From Berberis thunbergii (lineage: Eukaryota; Streptophyta; Magnoliopsida; Ranunculales; Berberidaceae), in assembly GCA_003290165.1 (NCBI GenBank), contig QNQO01000546.1:1-64000 (forward strand): 64,000 nt of DNA. The letters are read 5' to 3'. Of this stretch, positions 35,401 to 50,400 are shown one piece after another (the stretch's first letter is position 1; the number at the start of each line of letters is the position of its first letter). Below the pieces are notes generated by a model. That model saw only the letters and a program-made list of their open reading frames with translations, was not told the DNA's origin and ran no database searches. The translations under genes and the position numbers were made by a program.

Positions 35401-38400
35401 AATTAAAGATCCACATATTATATTCTTTTTTCCCGTGTCCTTATATTAAAATTATAGGTTTCGTCAACATAATAAAAGGACTGGAACGCAGACTTAGACT
35501 TCAACTAGGAACCAAACTAATAAACATTTTAATCTAACTTGACCTTGGGACTAGCCCATGTCTATTCTAACTACTCCAGGTGGGCCTGCAACTTTTAACA
35601 CTATCTCATGGTATGAACTTGTAGATTCTCTATCCTAGATTGGTACATCATCATCATCAAAGCCCATTTCCGATATTTTCGAGGATCCTAGCTTGGTACA
35701 TAACCAAAGAAAAACAAAAGTGAAAGCCTCGTTTCATGAAAAATCTCTCTAAAAATTACTGTTGTAAAAGCATGGAAATGTTACAGAATGGAGACTATTA
35801 GCAAGATACTCAAAATTCGTTTTGATGCAACAAATTTGCAATCACGAAGGGACAATGGAAATAAAGTAAAAATAACAGAAAACATTATAACAATTCATAG
35901 TGGGGTGAACTACCCACTGGCACACTGGAAACATGATAGTCACAAGACATGATATAGTGGTTGTGACACCCTGCTGGAAAGGCGCACCTAGCCCAAGGAG
36001 TGATGATGTTGCCCCAGGTAGTGTGCTGGAAATGCTTCTAGCTTAATAAGTGGTGATGGTTGCACCAGGTTGTGCGCCTCACGTTTAGGCAATCGTCCGA
36101 TTGGTGATGATTAAGTGTGGACTTGCACTCTTATGATATTGAGGCATTTTTGGCTCAATGGCACTATGGTACCATAGGTTAGAGGGTCGGTTCCACCGAT
36201 TGGTTTATTTGTGCTAAAACCTCACTCCTCGGCAGGGGTGATTAAGTGGGGACAATATGGATGGCACGAGAGTGGGTCGTTACATTGGCAAATGTTGCAA
36301 GCACAAAATATGATTATAAGACAAGTGTAACCGCCATAAATGCTAACTTTAGTGACAACAATAATAAACATTTGTGCTATTTTAAGCAAGGTTTTAATTG
36401 TAGAAGTGCAATGGACCAACGCGTGAGGAGTAAGCCTCAGTCATATAGTGTGAGCCTTTTGAAAATGTATATTAAGTGAAAAAAAATGAATACTATTTAC
36501 AGACGAAAAAAAAATGATAGGTAGCTGATAATTAAACCAACAAAAATGAGCTGTATATATGTATATTTATGTAACAACTTTACCTTGCAATTGAAATAAT
36601 TAAAAGTCGTATACATTGGCGATGAAGCGTACAAAAGGGTTAAAGGTTTAAGCATGAGGTGTAGGCCGTTGATGTAATGAAGCTTTGATGAAAGTCTTTG
36701 ACGCGTAGCGACTAAGCCTTGCCTTGAAATGTAAGCTTACTCGTTGTTTAAAACATTGATCTGTAGCTCAGAACCAAAAACAATTATGAATCAACTCTCC
36801 AAATATTTAAGTGCATATGATGAGATATGGGCAACTTCCAGAGGGTTATTATCAAACTCAACCAGGAAAAATGAAATAAAAAAAGAAATAAATAAGAAAT
36901 AGCACTAAAGACTTGGATGCTTGTGAATATGTATGATTGTGTTGTGGCATAGAACCAGCTTTAGTGTTTACAGATTGCCGGACCTGTAACTTACTAGTTA
37001 CGATGTGAACAACAAGACAATATCAAAGAAGGGACTTGGAAATCTTTGGTTAAGATCTGCAGATCGGTAGCTTTAGGATATGAGAGAAATCTGCTATTGG
37101 TGTTAGACAAAGAAAAGGTTGGTGGGGAAGAAATGGATCGACCAGAGTCGTTGTGGTTAAGAAACAGGTAAGAAATTTCGGTGTAGACATTTGAGTGCAA
37201 ATGAACAAATAATGGACCTATAAAATAATTTGGTTTACAAAATTCTAGAATTCTGTTCTTCAGTGGATGTGGGAGGCCTTAATCTATCTCTGAATGGTAA
37301 ATGGGTGTGGGCTAGAATTCTTCATGCGTCCGTGGTGGTTTGGAGAGAAAGAAACAACAAAATTTCCAGGAATGTATCTAAAGATGTACATAATTTGTTG
37401 ATGGACATCAAGGTTCATCTATGGGTTTGGGGGCACACACGGGGTATATTTAGAGATTCAGACTTCTCCTCTTGCTTAGATTGGGGAGATATTCAAGATA
37501 GAAATATTTAATGCTTGTATATACTTTTTGGTTTAGCTCTCCGTGGCATTTTCACAGATTGCTAGGTTTCTTTATTAATAAAAACATATTGTTTTATTAG
37601 ATCAAACAAGAAAATTCTTATCATCGCCAACAACCACGAAAACCAAAAAAAAAAACTGTCCAGAACCATGATGAATCATAAAAATATCAAGAACCTCGTC
37701 TCTGAGGCAAGCAACTCTTCCCAGTACGTTTGAGGAGCCACCAGCAATTGCAGATATCCAATTGCTACAGAACCATGAACCTATTCCTTTCTTATCTATT
37801 CACAACTCTGAACTTTTGTTTATGTACATACTGATTTTTATGTAAACATTACTTTATTTTTGTAAGCAGAATCTGTAATCACTGACCAAGTGTTTCTTAA
37901 CTATGTGTTTGCAATCCCTAACATTGACATTAGCGCATGTGTAAACTTTACTTGCCAAGTATGAGTACATATTAGGTTTCGGATCATGCCGTTTTGTGCT
38001 TATAAGAATGGTATTGGAAGAGTTTTGCAATGCTGCTTAAGATTCTCTTCCTTTGTGATTGGTCGAGTCTACTGACCCATGTCTACTCTGTATCATGGAC
38101 ACTCCCAGGTTACCTTCAATGGTTCATTTGATCATATGAATATTGATGCTACTAGGTATCCTTTCCCAAAACAAATTAGATCTACTCCTTTTATATATGC
38201 TTACTATGTACTATAGCGTACTTCTGGATGAACCTTTGCATTTGATGACCAATAAATGCTGGAGTGTGTGATGTATAAATTCAAGTGTGCATGGCAGTGT
38301 CCAGAACTTAGAGATTATCGAACCATTGCATTCAAATCTTTGGGGCACAAGCAGCAAAAAAAGAAGTCTATTCCACATGCTTAAGACGACCAGAACCATT

Positions 38401-41400
38401 GGAGGGTATGTTACATACATGTTGATAAGCTGTTTTGAAATGGCCAATGTTATTATTAAGTTCACAGCGTTGTTAAGCTTTGACTTTCTACTCCTTTCAC
38501 TTACCATAATGTGGTAGCAGTGATAATTTATTAATCACCCTTATCCCTTCTTATTTGTAAACCTAAACCTGCAATAGGGTAATCCCAATTTCTTGCTGGC
38601 CATATTAGGCTTATAGTGAACAGTAAAGAAAAGAAAAACCAAACCAAAGATGATGGCCTAGGGGATCATTCTAACTTGTTGATTCCCATGGAAGCATTAA
38701 TGATCATAGGAACATGTCCTAAAGACAATGCCAAATGAAACAAGCCTTGGGAAATTTATCCTGTTCTGATCTGTGCACATGTTGTATGTATATTTAGCAT
38801 GTGTTTTCACGAGTTGCAAATTTGTGCTTTGTGGTAATAAATTTTAGGTATTTGTACAGGACTAGACTTCTTCGTGCTAATCTTCTGCAGCCTTTGAAAG
38901 ACATTGAGACCATTAGTGCTCGTCTCGACTGCCTGGTAAGTATTAAAGTTACTTTCTAAGGTTATTTTGTAGCTATGAACTTATTTCTGAAGAGAGGCAC
39001 TATGGGAGATAGTTTGGTATTAGATGTCATCAAGTCAATCTTAGTAGAAATTGTTTCTTTGCTGAATGTCCATAACATGCCTTATGCTAAGATATGTGGT
39101 TGTATCCCTATATCACTGACCAGCAAAAAGGTGCCCCACTTCTGCATAAGGAAGTCATAAGTGCAATGTTATAAACAATTCTAGATTAGTTGTGTTTCTT
39201 ATCACTTGGAGGAGTTGTAGCGCAAGATATAAATCAATTAATCAATGCACATTGACCATGAAAATAAACTTATCAACAATTGTGCTTCTGTTAAGTTTCC
39301 ATCCATAGTGTACTCCAACCTGTTTGTTGACCTTACCTAGTATTGACAAGAGCCACCATCATTTGGTTGACTGTCATATTCCTGACTGGGGTTTCACAAA
39401 TTAAAATTTTGGATAGTGTTAAATGAATGAGACTGGGTGACTTTGCAAAAAATACATCTAGTCCGCTTAGAGGGAGATATTCTGAAGATAAATTTTACCA
39501 GGAACATTTGAAACAATGACTAGTATTCTGAAACCTTGCTGAGTATGTGATCAGATGATGTGGACCTGAAGCCAACCCATACAATTTGTCTAGTCAAAGC
39601 TATTCAATAAACCCTTCTATCTTTCTTCTCTTTTTTTTAAGGGCGAGTTGGTGTTTTATGGATCCCAGAACCTATGCAATGCCTTTGGCAGGTCCAAACC
39701 CTGGACTTGTACCCATTGGCTACACATGTTATCTTGAATTAGAAGGGTGTTCTTTTTTTCACCCATGTATTACTAAAATCACTTAGTTACTAAAAACACC
39801 CCATGCATGGGCTTATATTTTCTAAAAGCACCCAAATTACACCCCAACCAACACGAACAATTTCCCTTCATCTTTTACCCAAAATCACATTCAACGGAAA
39901 CCAAACAACTGCTCAAAATCTTTCATTTCCTCTCAAAGATATCTCTATCTCTCGTAGGTACTCCGTATTTCTATCGTTTTCTGCATTTCTCTTGACCCTT
40001 TCAATTATGGAAACACAAACAAAAGAAAAATATGATACTAATTGTTTGTGTGAATAGGACTAGGGATTTTTCATAATTTCTGTAAAGAACTAGTTTGCGA
40101 TTTTTGATATACTACATAGTGTTGTTGTGATTAAACATTCAATTGATCCCAATAAGTTTCTAATGTCGATGTCCAAAAAAAAAGAATAGATAATTTTTTT
40201 TTTCGGGAGAGGGGGGGGGGGGGGTGGGTTTGTTAAGGATCATGAGTCAAGTTGTTCAGTTATTTTTTTTTGGAAGAAAATAAGGGTTATGGAACCTATG
40301 CTAAAATGACCCAGGTTGGTCTTTTTGAGAATAAAACAATGGCCCAGTGTAATCATTTTGACAAGAATGATCACGGTTGGTTATTTTGACAATCAAAATA
40401 TGATATGGTGCAGTCATTTTGACTAGAAAAATTTGACCCAGGTTAGTTATTTTGAAAAAGAGAAGATGGTTAATATGTAAAATAAATAAATAACTAAATA
40501 CCAGCATGCGATCAAAGCCCTCCATTTCCAGAATGGAGAAGCTGGAGTGTCATTATGGGTTCACCCACATGTAGTAATTTTAATTGTTGTGGTTTTTGGT
40601 TGTTTGGGAAGTTTTTTTTAGTTACTGAGGTGTTTTTTATAAAAAAAATAACTATAAAAAGAAAAAAAAATTGTGTGTAGGGTAGGGGGTTGAGGGTTAT
40701 TTTAGTAAAACATGGGGTGATAAGAACACACCCAATTAATATCATTCATTTCAACTGGTCTAGTTGTCAAAACATATATCCAGAATGATTCAAAGTCATG
40801 ATTTGTGTTGGAGATTTTCACTTTCAAAATTTAAATCAACTTTTTGTTGTGTGGTTATCATCCCTTGGGCAAGGACCATTCTCATAGTTCTCATTAACTG
40901 CTTATCTTTATTTCTAAGTGGCACCAACCATAAACAACATTGTTCAACCATCGCTTGCTAACAAGCGTCACTAATTGTTAAGGCGTCGAGGAGGCAAGGC
41001 GCACGTGCCTGAAAATACCCAAAGAGTGAGGCGTAAGGTGGTGCATGACTCAGTGACGTGAGGTAGTCTTAACATTTTTTTTATTAATTAATTGAAGCAT
41101 ATCAACATTGTAGTCTATATCATAGTTTTAATAAGTATCATAAGCAAATATGAAAAAAAAATAAAAAATCACACAACTACCTAGAATTGAAATGGAAACA
41201 TAATAAATTTACTTCGCCATAAGTGCCAAGTAACTTGCATATCATCAAAAAAAGAAATCAACAACAAAAACATCAAAGCATAATGTAAATTAGTTTACTA
41301 ACTTCTCATTTCTCACAATTTCACTCATCCTCCTTCATAACCAAATTCTTGATCATTATAATTTCATCATCTTCAAAATCAACCATATTTTTTATCTAAA

Positions 41401-44400
41401 TCCAAGTCGCAGTGGGGTGGATGTTGATGCAGGTGCAGCAAAACCCCTTCCTGAGTAAGTTGCTTGGAGTATTACTATTTCTAGAACGTCTACGTGGTTG
41501 TGATTTTACCAACTTCAGCAATTTGTGCATATTGACCCCACGATATCATTAAGAAATATTAATTCATCCTATGCATTTGTTTTCTCCTGCAACCTCTTGT
41601 AATTCAAAGTCACAAACCCTAAATGATTATCTAATAATAGAGGGTGGCATTGTAATAATAAAGCTTTGGCTTATATATTTACATTCCGGTAATGTAAAAT
41701 TTTATTATAATATGTAAAAATGACTTGTGAATATGAAAAGTTAAATATAAAAGAATAACCATGTAGATATGCTCGAGGCGGTAGGCGGACTAAAGCGCAC
41801 AAAGGGGGATGCCTCATTCCACCGTACCACATTGCCTCACATTGAGGCAGATTCATGTAAAGATGCCTTGAGGTGCGCCTAGGTGATTGCCTTGACTACA
41901 ATGGTCACTAATAAAAAAACATTTCGCCAAAATGTCTCATTATCATAATGCATTTTACGAACCATCAACACCGTCCAACTTGCAAAAGAGTGTCAAGCTT
42001 TGACAAAATGAGTCCTAGGTATCTTAGAAGTTTTAGCAAAACAATTATGAGGGCTCGAAACTCGGTTTGCCAAAATGTGACGCCACAAATCTTGCATTCT
42101 TTGATTTTTTTTCTCGTTTTGATAGTCCTTTTTTATATAACCAGTCCCTAAATGAATCAAATGACAATTTCCTTGAATTCTAAATTAAAACGAGAACTAA
42201 TCTACGAAAGAAATGATAAATAAAATAACTCAATTTTTGTATTCAAATAAAAGTAAACTACAATCTTAACTTCATGCCTTAGTTATAGAGCCTACCGACT
42301 TGTTTGGCAAGCAAACAATCTAATCTAACCTTAATATGGCCAGTGCCCTAACTTTTATATGGGCCTTAGCGAGTCCAGCCACCTACTAACATGTTTAACT
42401 AATACCCAATTACATCACCCTCCCAAATTTAAAGAAGCTTGTCCATAAGCTTCAAGGGCGCATGCCATGCCTTCAGCAACCATGGAGATTAATTGGCCTT
42501 CACCATCATTTAGAGGGACACCCTGTTCCATGCCTTATTAATCTTCCATCTCATCAGTTAAGAAGACAAACCTCCCTCATGGAAAATTACGTTGAACATG
42601 GTCAGGTTATCCAAAACACTTACGTGAAGCATCAAAGGCTGGTCACTGCGGAAAGAGAGTAGTGAACACCGAGTTCACGCAAGGTTTCTTCTCCATCCAA
42701 TCGTGAAGTTGGGGCTTGTCCCTGTTGCCATCAAAGGTTTGTTGCTCTTTTATGCTTTGTGGCTATTAACCTGGTTGCTTTCGATCTGCGCATATTCTCA
42801 AATTAGTTAATATGATTTATCTCACCAGTCTACAAAAGCATTGCCCAATGCAACACCATTAGGGGTGGACACGGGACGGGATGGACTTCATCCCTATTCC
42901 ATCTCGTTGTTTTATCTTCGAGATGGGATAAACCTCATCCCGACCTCGTCCCATCCCAAATAGGTTCGGGACGGGATGAGCATGGTTGGATTTTTGTGCA
43001 ATTACTAAGTTATTATCATGTACATATTTAAATGTATAATCCTATAGTTACTATATTATCAACCTTTTCATTAGGTGTACTTGTTCCACAATATGCTAGG
43101 TCTTATTTTTGTAAGTTTCTATTTATGTTCTTATTTATGTCATCAATTCAAGATTACTATAGTCTATTTTCTATCATTATGCATAAATGTTATTGTTTTA
43201 AACTATAAGACAATTATTTGTGATATTAAGTTCACACAACTCCTTAAAACTTCATGTACCATACTTAATTTGACACACATTTTTTGTGTAAATAAATAAT
43301 AATAATAATAATAAATATTAAATAAATTCGGGACGGGATGAGCGGGATTGAAAATCTCCATCCCGATCCCATCCCACTCTAGATCGGGACAAGATGGGAT
43401 CGGAATGAGTTTGATCAATCCTAAAAGAACCCAAAAAATCGGGACGGGATCAGGATCAGATGCCCACCCCTAAACACCATCATACACAGGAGCATCCAAT
43501 TTCAATTTGGTGTCATCCCGTTATTCCATAACAACTAACAATCTCGCAAACAGGTCGTTGTCCTCAAAGGGGGCCACCTCCAAAAGCCTAATCACCTAAA
43601 GGAGGACGAAAAGGTTGATTTTCGCCCCTTCCTGCACCTCTACCTCGACCCCAAGGTGGTTGGCTTGATCTTTTATCCTGCATAGCGCCCACGGTGGATG
43701 CGAGTCTCTCTGTTGATCGTATACTCAATGTCTGACATGTTCGTGTGGATGTTTAGTTGGTTCTGCAACTGACTACTACGGAGAATGCCAAACTGTCTTA
43801 TGTTTATTCCTGGGAATCAATAGGTTGTATCTGTGGAGGGTAGCATGATTTGTAGGCAACGTGGCTTGATGGGAAAGTTGTTAATGTGGTAGAAAATTTG
43901 GATTCAACCAACTAACCAAAGTTGGATCGAAAACGGCTTTCCCCAAGGCTTGGTGATGATGGGTAGATATTGTGATAGCATAGGGATTAAGAGTTAGGGT
44001 TCCAGGACGAGGCCATGGAGATGGAGGTACTTGAAAAAAGTGCGGTTGCGGGAGGTATCCACCCAAAGAGGCTGGTAGAGTGGAGGTGTGTGCCGGTGGA
44101 GGAGGGGGTAAGGTTGTACGGCGTGCTGAGGTGGGGCGACAAAGTCGTCCATCTGAACTGTGGTTGGGGCGATGTCGATGGCATCGATCAGCCCCACAGG
44201 GCCATTGCTGTCTGGTGCTGTTTGGTGGCCATGTGGGCGACTGGCACTGTCTGTGGCCGTTGCTAGCTGCTTGTTCTTCTTCATCTCTGCTTGTAAAACT
44301 GGCGCAATCTCCTTTTGAAGCCATTGCTGCAACCTTGCTAGTTGTTTTGCCCACTCTCTATGACGTTTCTTTTGTTCACTCTCGCATGAAATATATGTTC

Positions 44401-47400
44401 CATATTTGTTGACATGATCAACCAATCTTTCCCATCCAATTTTCATAGTTTCTCTCGCAGTCCTCCATCTTTACATGGCTTCAAATGTTCTCGATCTCTC
44501 TTCCTCAGTCATCTTTCAAGCTTTCTCTTTTGCTTATTTTGTTATCTTGGTTTATGACGACATACAGTGAGAGTTGTTTTGGCTCTGATACCAGATTATG
44601 AATTATGAATTATAACCTAAAACTAGATAAATAACTCAAATTTTATATTCAATCAAAAAACAATTACAATCTTAACTACTTGCGTTATTTATAGAGCCTA
44701 CTGGCTGGCAACCAATCTAACCTAACCCTAATATGACTAGCGCCCTAACTTTAAAATAGGCCTTAGTGAGCCCACCCCGCTTACTAACATGTTTAACTAA
44801 TACCAAAATACATTACAAACCCCTTTGAAATGTAAAACTTAATATTTGAAAATTGAGAGTGAGAAAGATAGTGAAGAGAAGTGAGGGAGAGGGAGAGAGA
44901 ACGATAAGTAGATGAAGAGGGAGTTAGTGAGAAAGAGAAGAGGGATGGGTCAATCAGTTGACAGTTGAAGTGACTCTTAGAAATGTGTCCGTGCTCCTTT
45001 GTCATTATGGTGTGGCGCCTCTCTGATACCATATTCCGGATGCCTTTTGTAGCCACCTTTCTAATTTAAGCTCCTACGATGGGAAGTGCCCCAACCCCTC
45101 TCTATCTTTTGGTAGGAAGGGGATGATTAGCTTTTGGAATGGTCAATGGTGGAGAAGTGGTTCTTAACTATAAGATTCTAATGGTGTCAAGGGTTTCTAA
45201 AGAAGAATGGTTTTATGGAAGATTTTGAGAGAGCAGTGGATTACACAACTAAGTGGAACCTACAACTTCGAAAACGCCAAAGATTGTGTGATTGAAGTAG
45301 TAGTTTGTTTGAAGTTCTTTGGAGTGGTTTTCAAGGAAGATTCGTTGAGGTGGAAGGGGGGGGGGGGCTTTCATGTGGCATTGATACATTGGTGTCAAGG
45401 AACCGATTGAGGTTGTGGGTGTTTCTATGTAGTTAAATCGGAAAGCGGTCGCAGCGCGGTCCAGGACCGAATTACGATTAAGCGAGATTAATCTGATTTA
45501 ATCGGTCAATTTTTTCAAAGCATATATTTTTTAAATTTAATCATAGTCATAGTTACAAAATAGTTACAAAATAATAGTTAATCAAAATGGTGTAAATTTG
45601 TAATTATATAACTTTACTAATTAATCATAGTCATATGTTCCTTTACTAATTAATCAAATGAATTTAATGTTGCAAGTTGCAACACTTGTATGACTATAAA
45701 CAACCTAACTTTCCAACATAGCGATAAATTGGCGAGTCGGCTGGGTCAATTAATTGTTGACTCGCCGATTTTTCGCTGATTAATCAGTGACCGCTAAACC
45801 CCAACTGATTTCACCCAGTTCGGTTCGGTCAAACACCGAATTGTGATTAATCGGCGATTTTTCGCCGCATTAATAACTTAGGGGTGTTTTTTTTTTTGTG
45901 AATGGTGGTATGGGCGTGGAGGAAGGGGTTTGTCCAAAGGTACGCTTCTTCATATGGGGGAATTGTTTGTGCCCTGAAGACGTGGCATGATCCTTAATGA
46001 GGTGTCTATTGCATATGGGTTGGCTAATGAGACTATAAGACCATCTCTGTCTTTCTTTTGTTAAACTTCCAACCAAGGGTTACGACATCATATCTTGAGC
46101 CTATTCAAAGCTTCTTGAGTCTAACCTAGCTCTGTTGTCGAGAATGTTAACAAATTGGAGCTCTTTGGCATTTCTAAGTGGTAGGAGGGTGCTTTGGTCT
46201 CTAACTCCTTGAGCCATTTGTTGGAGTTTTGGTTGAGATAATAATTATAATAATAATTCCCATGCTAAAAAAATTGATGTTAAGAGATTAAGCATTGGAA
46301 GTTTGGTTAGCTTTGAAGGCTTGTTATCAATTGGGAGAGTCCGGGTAATTTATTTGAACACACAATATTCTTGTATAAAAAGGGCTAAATGTTGCATTTC
46401 AGGATGAGTTGGTGAGCAATGAGGAGCTGTTTTTTGGACTTACACAGGTTCTGCATAAATTTCCAAAAGAAACTGGTAAGTGCAATTAACGGCTGTGCTG
46501 GTAAAAAAATTCTCAGGTTAATCCATTTGTTAGTATTCATAGCTATCATTTCAGAGAAAAGTTATCTTACAAGCTCACTACCATCTAGATAGGGTACTAT
46601 CACACTTCTGCTTCAAGCAAAAAAAGGTCACAAATAAAGTCTTGGAAATAGACAATGCTAAAAGGAGTCAAATTCTGATATCAAGCATCATCCTTCTTAA
46701 AACTGCTCTGGATGCCCTGCCCTTACTATCCAAGGTACATTAGTAGGTTATTCTTTGCTTGAGTCTTGATGTTTGGTTGATATATCATGAAAAACTGGAA
46801 ATTTTTTTTCCAGGTGCTCAAGGATGCCAAGAGTTTTCTTCTTGGAAATATTTACAAGTCTATCTGTGAAAATGGGAAATATAGTAACATAAGAAATAGG
46901 TATGGATACTAATTCTGAACTCTGGTTAATGACCTGATTGGATATTCTGATATGCTCATGGATATCCTGCTATACTCATGTGTCTCATTCATGGCCTGAT
47001 TGGATATTCAGACATGCTCGTGTCTGGTTTGCAATTCATTTAGTTCACTGGGTGACTAGTTTCAGTTTGAATTTTATAGTTCACACTATTTAATGCATAC
47101 ATGGTTTCATTGCAAATCTGCATGCTCTCATGTGTAGCTGAGTGCCAAAGATGTATTTAATGTTCAGAAGCTCTTCCACATCTGACTCATTCCTTCAAGT
47201 TATATAGATTTGGTCTCGTGTCTTGCTTGTGTCATTGATGATGCAGTATGCATGTTTGAGGGTCAAGTTATTTAGAACTGAATCTATTGATGGAATTTAA
47301 AATATTATGTTCTGAGGAAACCATTGTCTTCGTTCAGAATAAGGGATGTAATTGATGATGATGTACTTCATGCACGTGCTCCTTTTGTTGCCCGCACCCA

Positions 47401-50400
47401 GCAATGCTTTGCTGTGAAGGCTGGTATAGATGGACTTCTTGATGTTGCACGGAGAGTATTTTGTGATACAAGTGAAGGTACTACATAAGTGTCATATTGT
47501 TTAAGATGGGATATCATGCCCAAAGGCTAATTCATTTTTGTTTCACAGCCATACATAGCCTTGCGAATAAATACCGTGAAGATTTCGGGCTTCCAAATTT
47601 GAAAATACCATTCAACAACAGGCAGGGGTTTTACTTTAGCATTCCACAGAAGGACACAAATGGAAAACTTCCTAGCAAGTTCATTCAGGTTATCCAAAAG
47701 ACTGATTTTTCTCCGTTTCTATCCATATGAACATCCGTCAGTACTCTTGCTAATGTTTCTGGGTGCTTAAATATCAGGTTGTAAAACATGGGAACAACAT
47801 ACATTGCTCAACTCTTGAACTTGCCTCTGTGAGTACAATTCTCTTCTACTTGTTTCTTTCAAAATTTCATTATTGGTTGAATTAGATGCTGGTGGTTATC
47901 AGATGTCTATGTGGTAGATAATTTTCATTCATGAATATTAGATGCTAAGTTGGTAGGCCAACGCGTCTTTAAGCGTGTAATCCCAAGTATTCCTCCATCC
48001 AATTTTAGATGTGCTCTTTTAGCCTTTGCTAATTTTTTCAGTGCCTGATCTTTTAATGTTTTTGTTATCATAGTTGTACGATGAGTTTCTTTGGTTCGTT
48101 TGTCAGTGATAAGTTTTTTTGTTTGGTCAGTAAAAGATATAATATTGAAAACCGTAAGTGGATGGGTTTGCAATTCTTTTAGAGGCATTGGATAACATTT
48201 CTTTGGGGTTAGAAGGCTATAGGTGGGTGTGGAAAGATAACAGGGAAAAGGGGTTTTTTGTTGGCATGTTTTTTTCGAGATTAGCAATGGAGCTTATGCC
48301 TGAAGATACACATCATCATTTCCCAACTAAATAGGTGTGGACTAGAGGGGTTGATTCTAGGGTGTCTTTCTTCATGTGGATGGCTGTGTGAACAGTTTAC
48401 CTTCCAAGTTAGAGTTGGCATATAGGGTGTCTTTCTTTATGTGGAAGGTTGTGTGCAACTTTTGTGGGTCAGAGTCGGAGAGTACTGCATTCATTCTACA
48501 TTGCGGATGACTCAATAGGTGTGGATTCATTCCATTGGATTGTTTGGGTTGAGTTAGATAGTGCTAGCCTCCATGGATGTGCTTCTTGCCAATGTGGCTG
48601 ATGGAGTCACAACTCCAGAGTTTGAACCCTGCCGAAGGTGTTTGATGTTTCTGGATCCAGTAAAAACATTACTCAACTTTCAAAAAAAATAAGGATGCGT
48701 TTCTTAGAAGTTGGAAAACTTCGGCTCATCTTTCGTAAATAGGAAAGGCTTTGTTGAAAATTCTTCAGTTTGCTATTTCTTAGACTACTGTAGTCAAGGA
48801 TGCGCGCCTCAAGGTGTTTTTACAAAATTTTGCCTCAAAGTGAGGCAATGCGGTGCGGGGAAATGAGGCGTCCACCTCGGACTGCCTCGCCCCTCCTCAA
48901 CCCAAAAATTGCTGCAGTCAGACCAATTGCAGCAAAAAGAGGTTGCAACCCACTCTATAATAGAGTTTTATGTTTCTTGGTGTAATATTTGATAAATTTG
49001 ATAAAAACAAGATAAAACGTTTTTAAGTTTTGATAAATTTGTCACACTTTATTATTATTTTTTGGAGAAAATATCATGTTTTGATCAGTTTGTGATCAAC
49101 ATCAATCTTGATTTTTCATAGCAAAGTTCAATGATTTTTATGTTTTTGGAATACCAATAGTGATCATACTTGTGGATTTTTACCAACCATTCCAACAATT
49201 TCTTCTAACAAATGCTAAATATTTTCAAATTTCTATTCTTTCACAATTATTGATTTTTAAAATTTTAGTGGATGTTTGCAAGTTACTTGACACTTATGTG
49301 TGCATCTTTTCCCTATGCTATACAACTTTATTATATTTTCATTTCGATTTTAGGTAGTTGTGTCACTTTTTGTACATATTTGCTTACAATACTTATCAAA
49401 ATAATGATGTATTCTATTATGCTGATATGTTTCAATTTATTATAAAAAAATCTTTAATAAATGTTAAGATCGCCTCACGCCTCAAGCGTTTTCAGGCTCG
49501 TCCACCTCGCCTCCTCAACACCTTAACTACAATGTCTTGGATGGTGTGGAAGGAACATAATCGTTTTCTGCTAGAAACATCAGAAACTAGCATATTGACC
49601 ATGGAGGTGCTCAATGCTCTTTGGTGTTGGGTTTTCCATTTCCCTCCTTTCAAAGGATTGTTTGTGATAACTTGTATGCTAATTGGGACATGCTAGTAAC
49701 TGAACCTTAATGCTTTTACAGTCTCATTATTTAATAGTGATTTTCTAATCGTCATGTACTGCCCCTTGTTGGTCCCGAGGGACGGAGGAGGCTAGGTTAG
49801 CCGAAAGATGGTTATCGGTTCAAGGACGCATGGTGACCGAAATAAAATGTTTAATTCTTATAACGGAGAATTGCCTAAAAGTCTTTACTTGAGAAAATGG
49901 GTGTTCGAAAAAGGATAGTCATATTATTTTCATGGTCTAGAAACTCCCTGAGTTTGACTTTACTGAAATTAACACAAAACCCCTCTTTTTTTTTTGAGGT
50001 GGTGGTCTGCACTTAAGGAATGTAGAAATTTTAAAAAATGAAGAGAAACCACATAGGAGTTGACTCAGTCAAGGCTTTTCTTAAAACAAAAAAAATAGAA
50101 ATTGTCCTTTTTCAATAAATGGGGTGATATAGCTGGGGTTTCTAGAATGGATAATTAAACCAACCTTTTTGGTTTATGTTGACATGAAATTAGGGTTTTT
50201 GGGTAATTATTTGTTCTTAAAAAATGCAAAGAAGTTTGAGATTGCCTCGTAACAAAACATGATAAGACCTACTAGGCTACAAGACCCGCTTAAATAAGAA
50301 GGGGGATTTCCTGTTCACAAAATTCTCATCTAACACCTCTAAACTCTATAAAGGCTTATGAAGTTGAGTAACAATTTCTCAACTTCCAAGATACAAACAT

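Larger units (their letters stand above)
42174..44817 (-). mobile_element. Short gag-only LTR retrotransposon (TR-GAG/TRIM-like), MSH4 intron 8
   Basis: Direct repeats of about 240 and 219 bases (42174-42414, 44599-44817) share phrases such as ACTAACATGTTTAACTAATA and CCTAACTTT.A.A.GGGCCTTAG. On the minus strand the 5' LTR is followed by TGGTATCAGAGCC (tRNA-iMet primer), and GGGAGGGTGA precedes the 3' LTR. Only a gag-like frame lies between, plus an inserted hAT element. Target duplication is not evident and outer ends may be off by some bases. Confidence 0.7.

Noticed and set aside
35960..36740. Member of the AAGGCG transposon family
   Set aside because: It contains GGCGCACCT and AAGCCTTGCC words, but no paired ends or duplication could be found.
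44015..44412. Plus-strand ORFs of 83 and 110 codons
   Set aside because: They are antisense shadows of the gag-like frame of the short retrotransposon.
42174..44817. 5-bp target duplication for the short retrotransposon
   Set aside because: The flanks TTCCT and AACCC do not match. The left end is too diverged to place exactly.
45890..46260. LINE zf-RVT tail
   Set aside because: Only a few scattered residues fit and stops are frequent, so it is too weak to list as an element.
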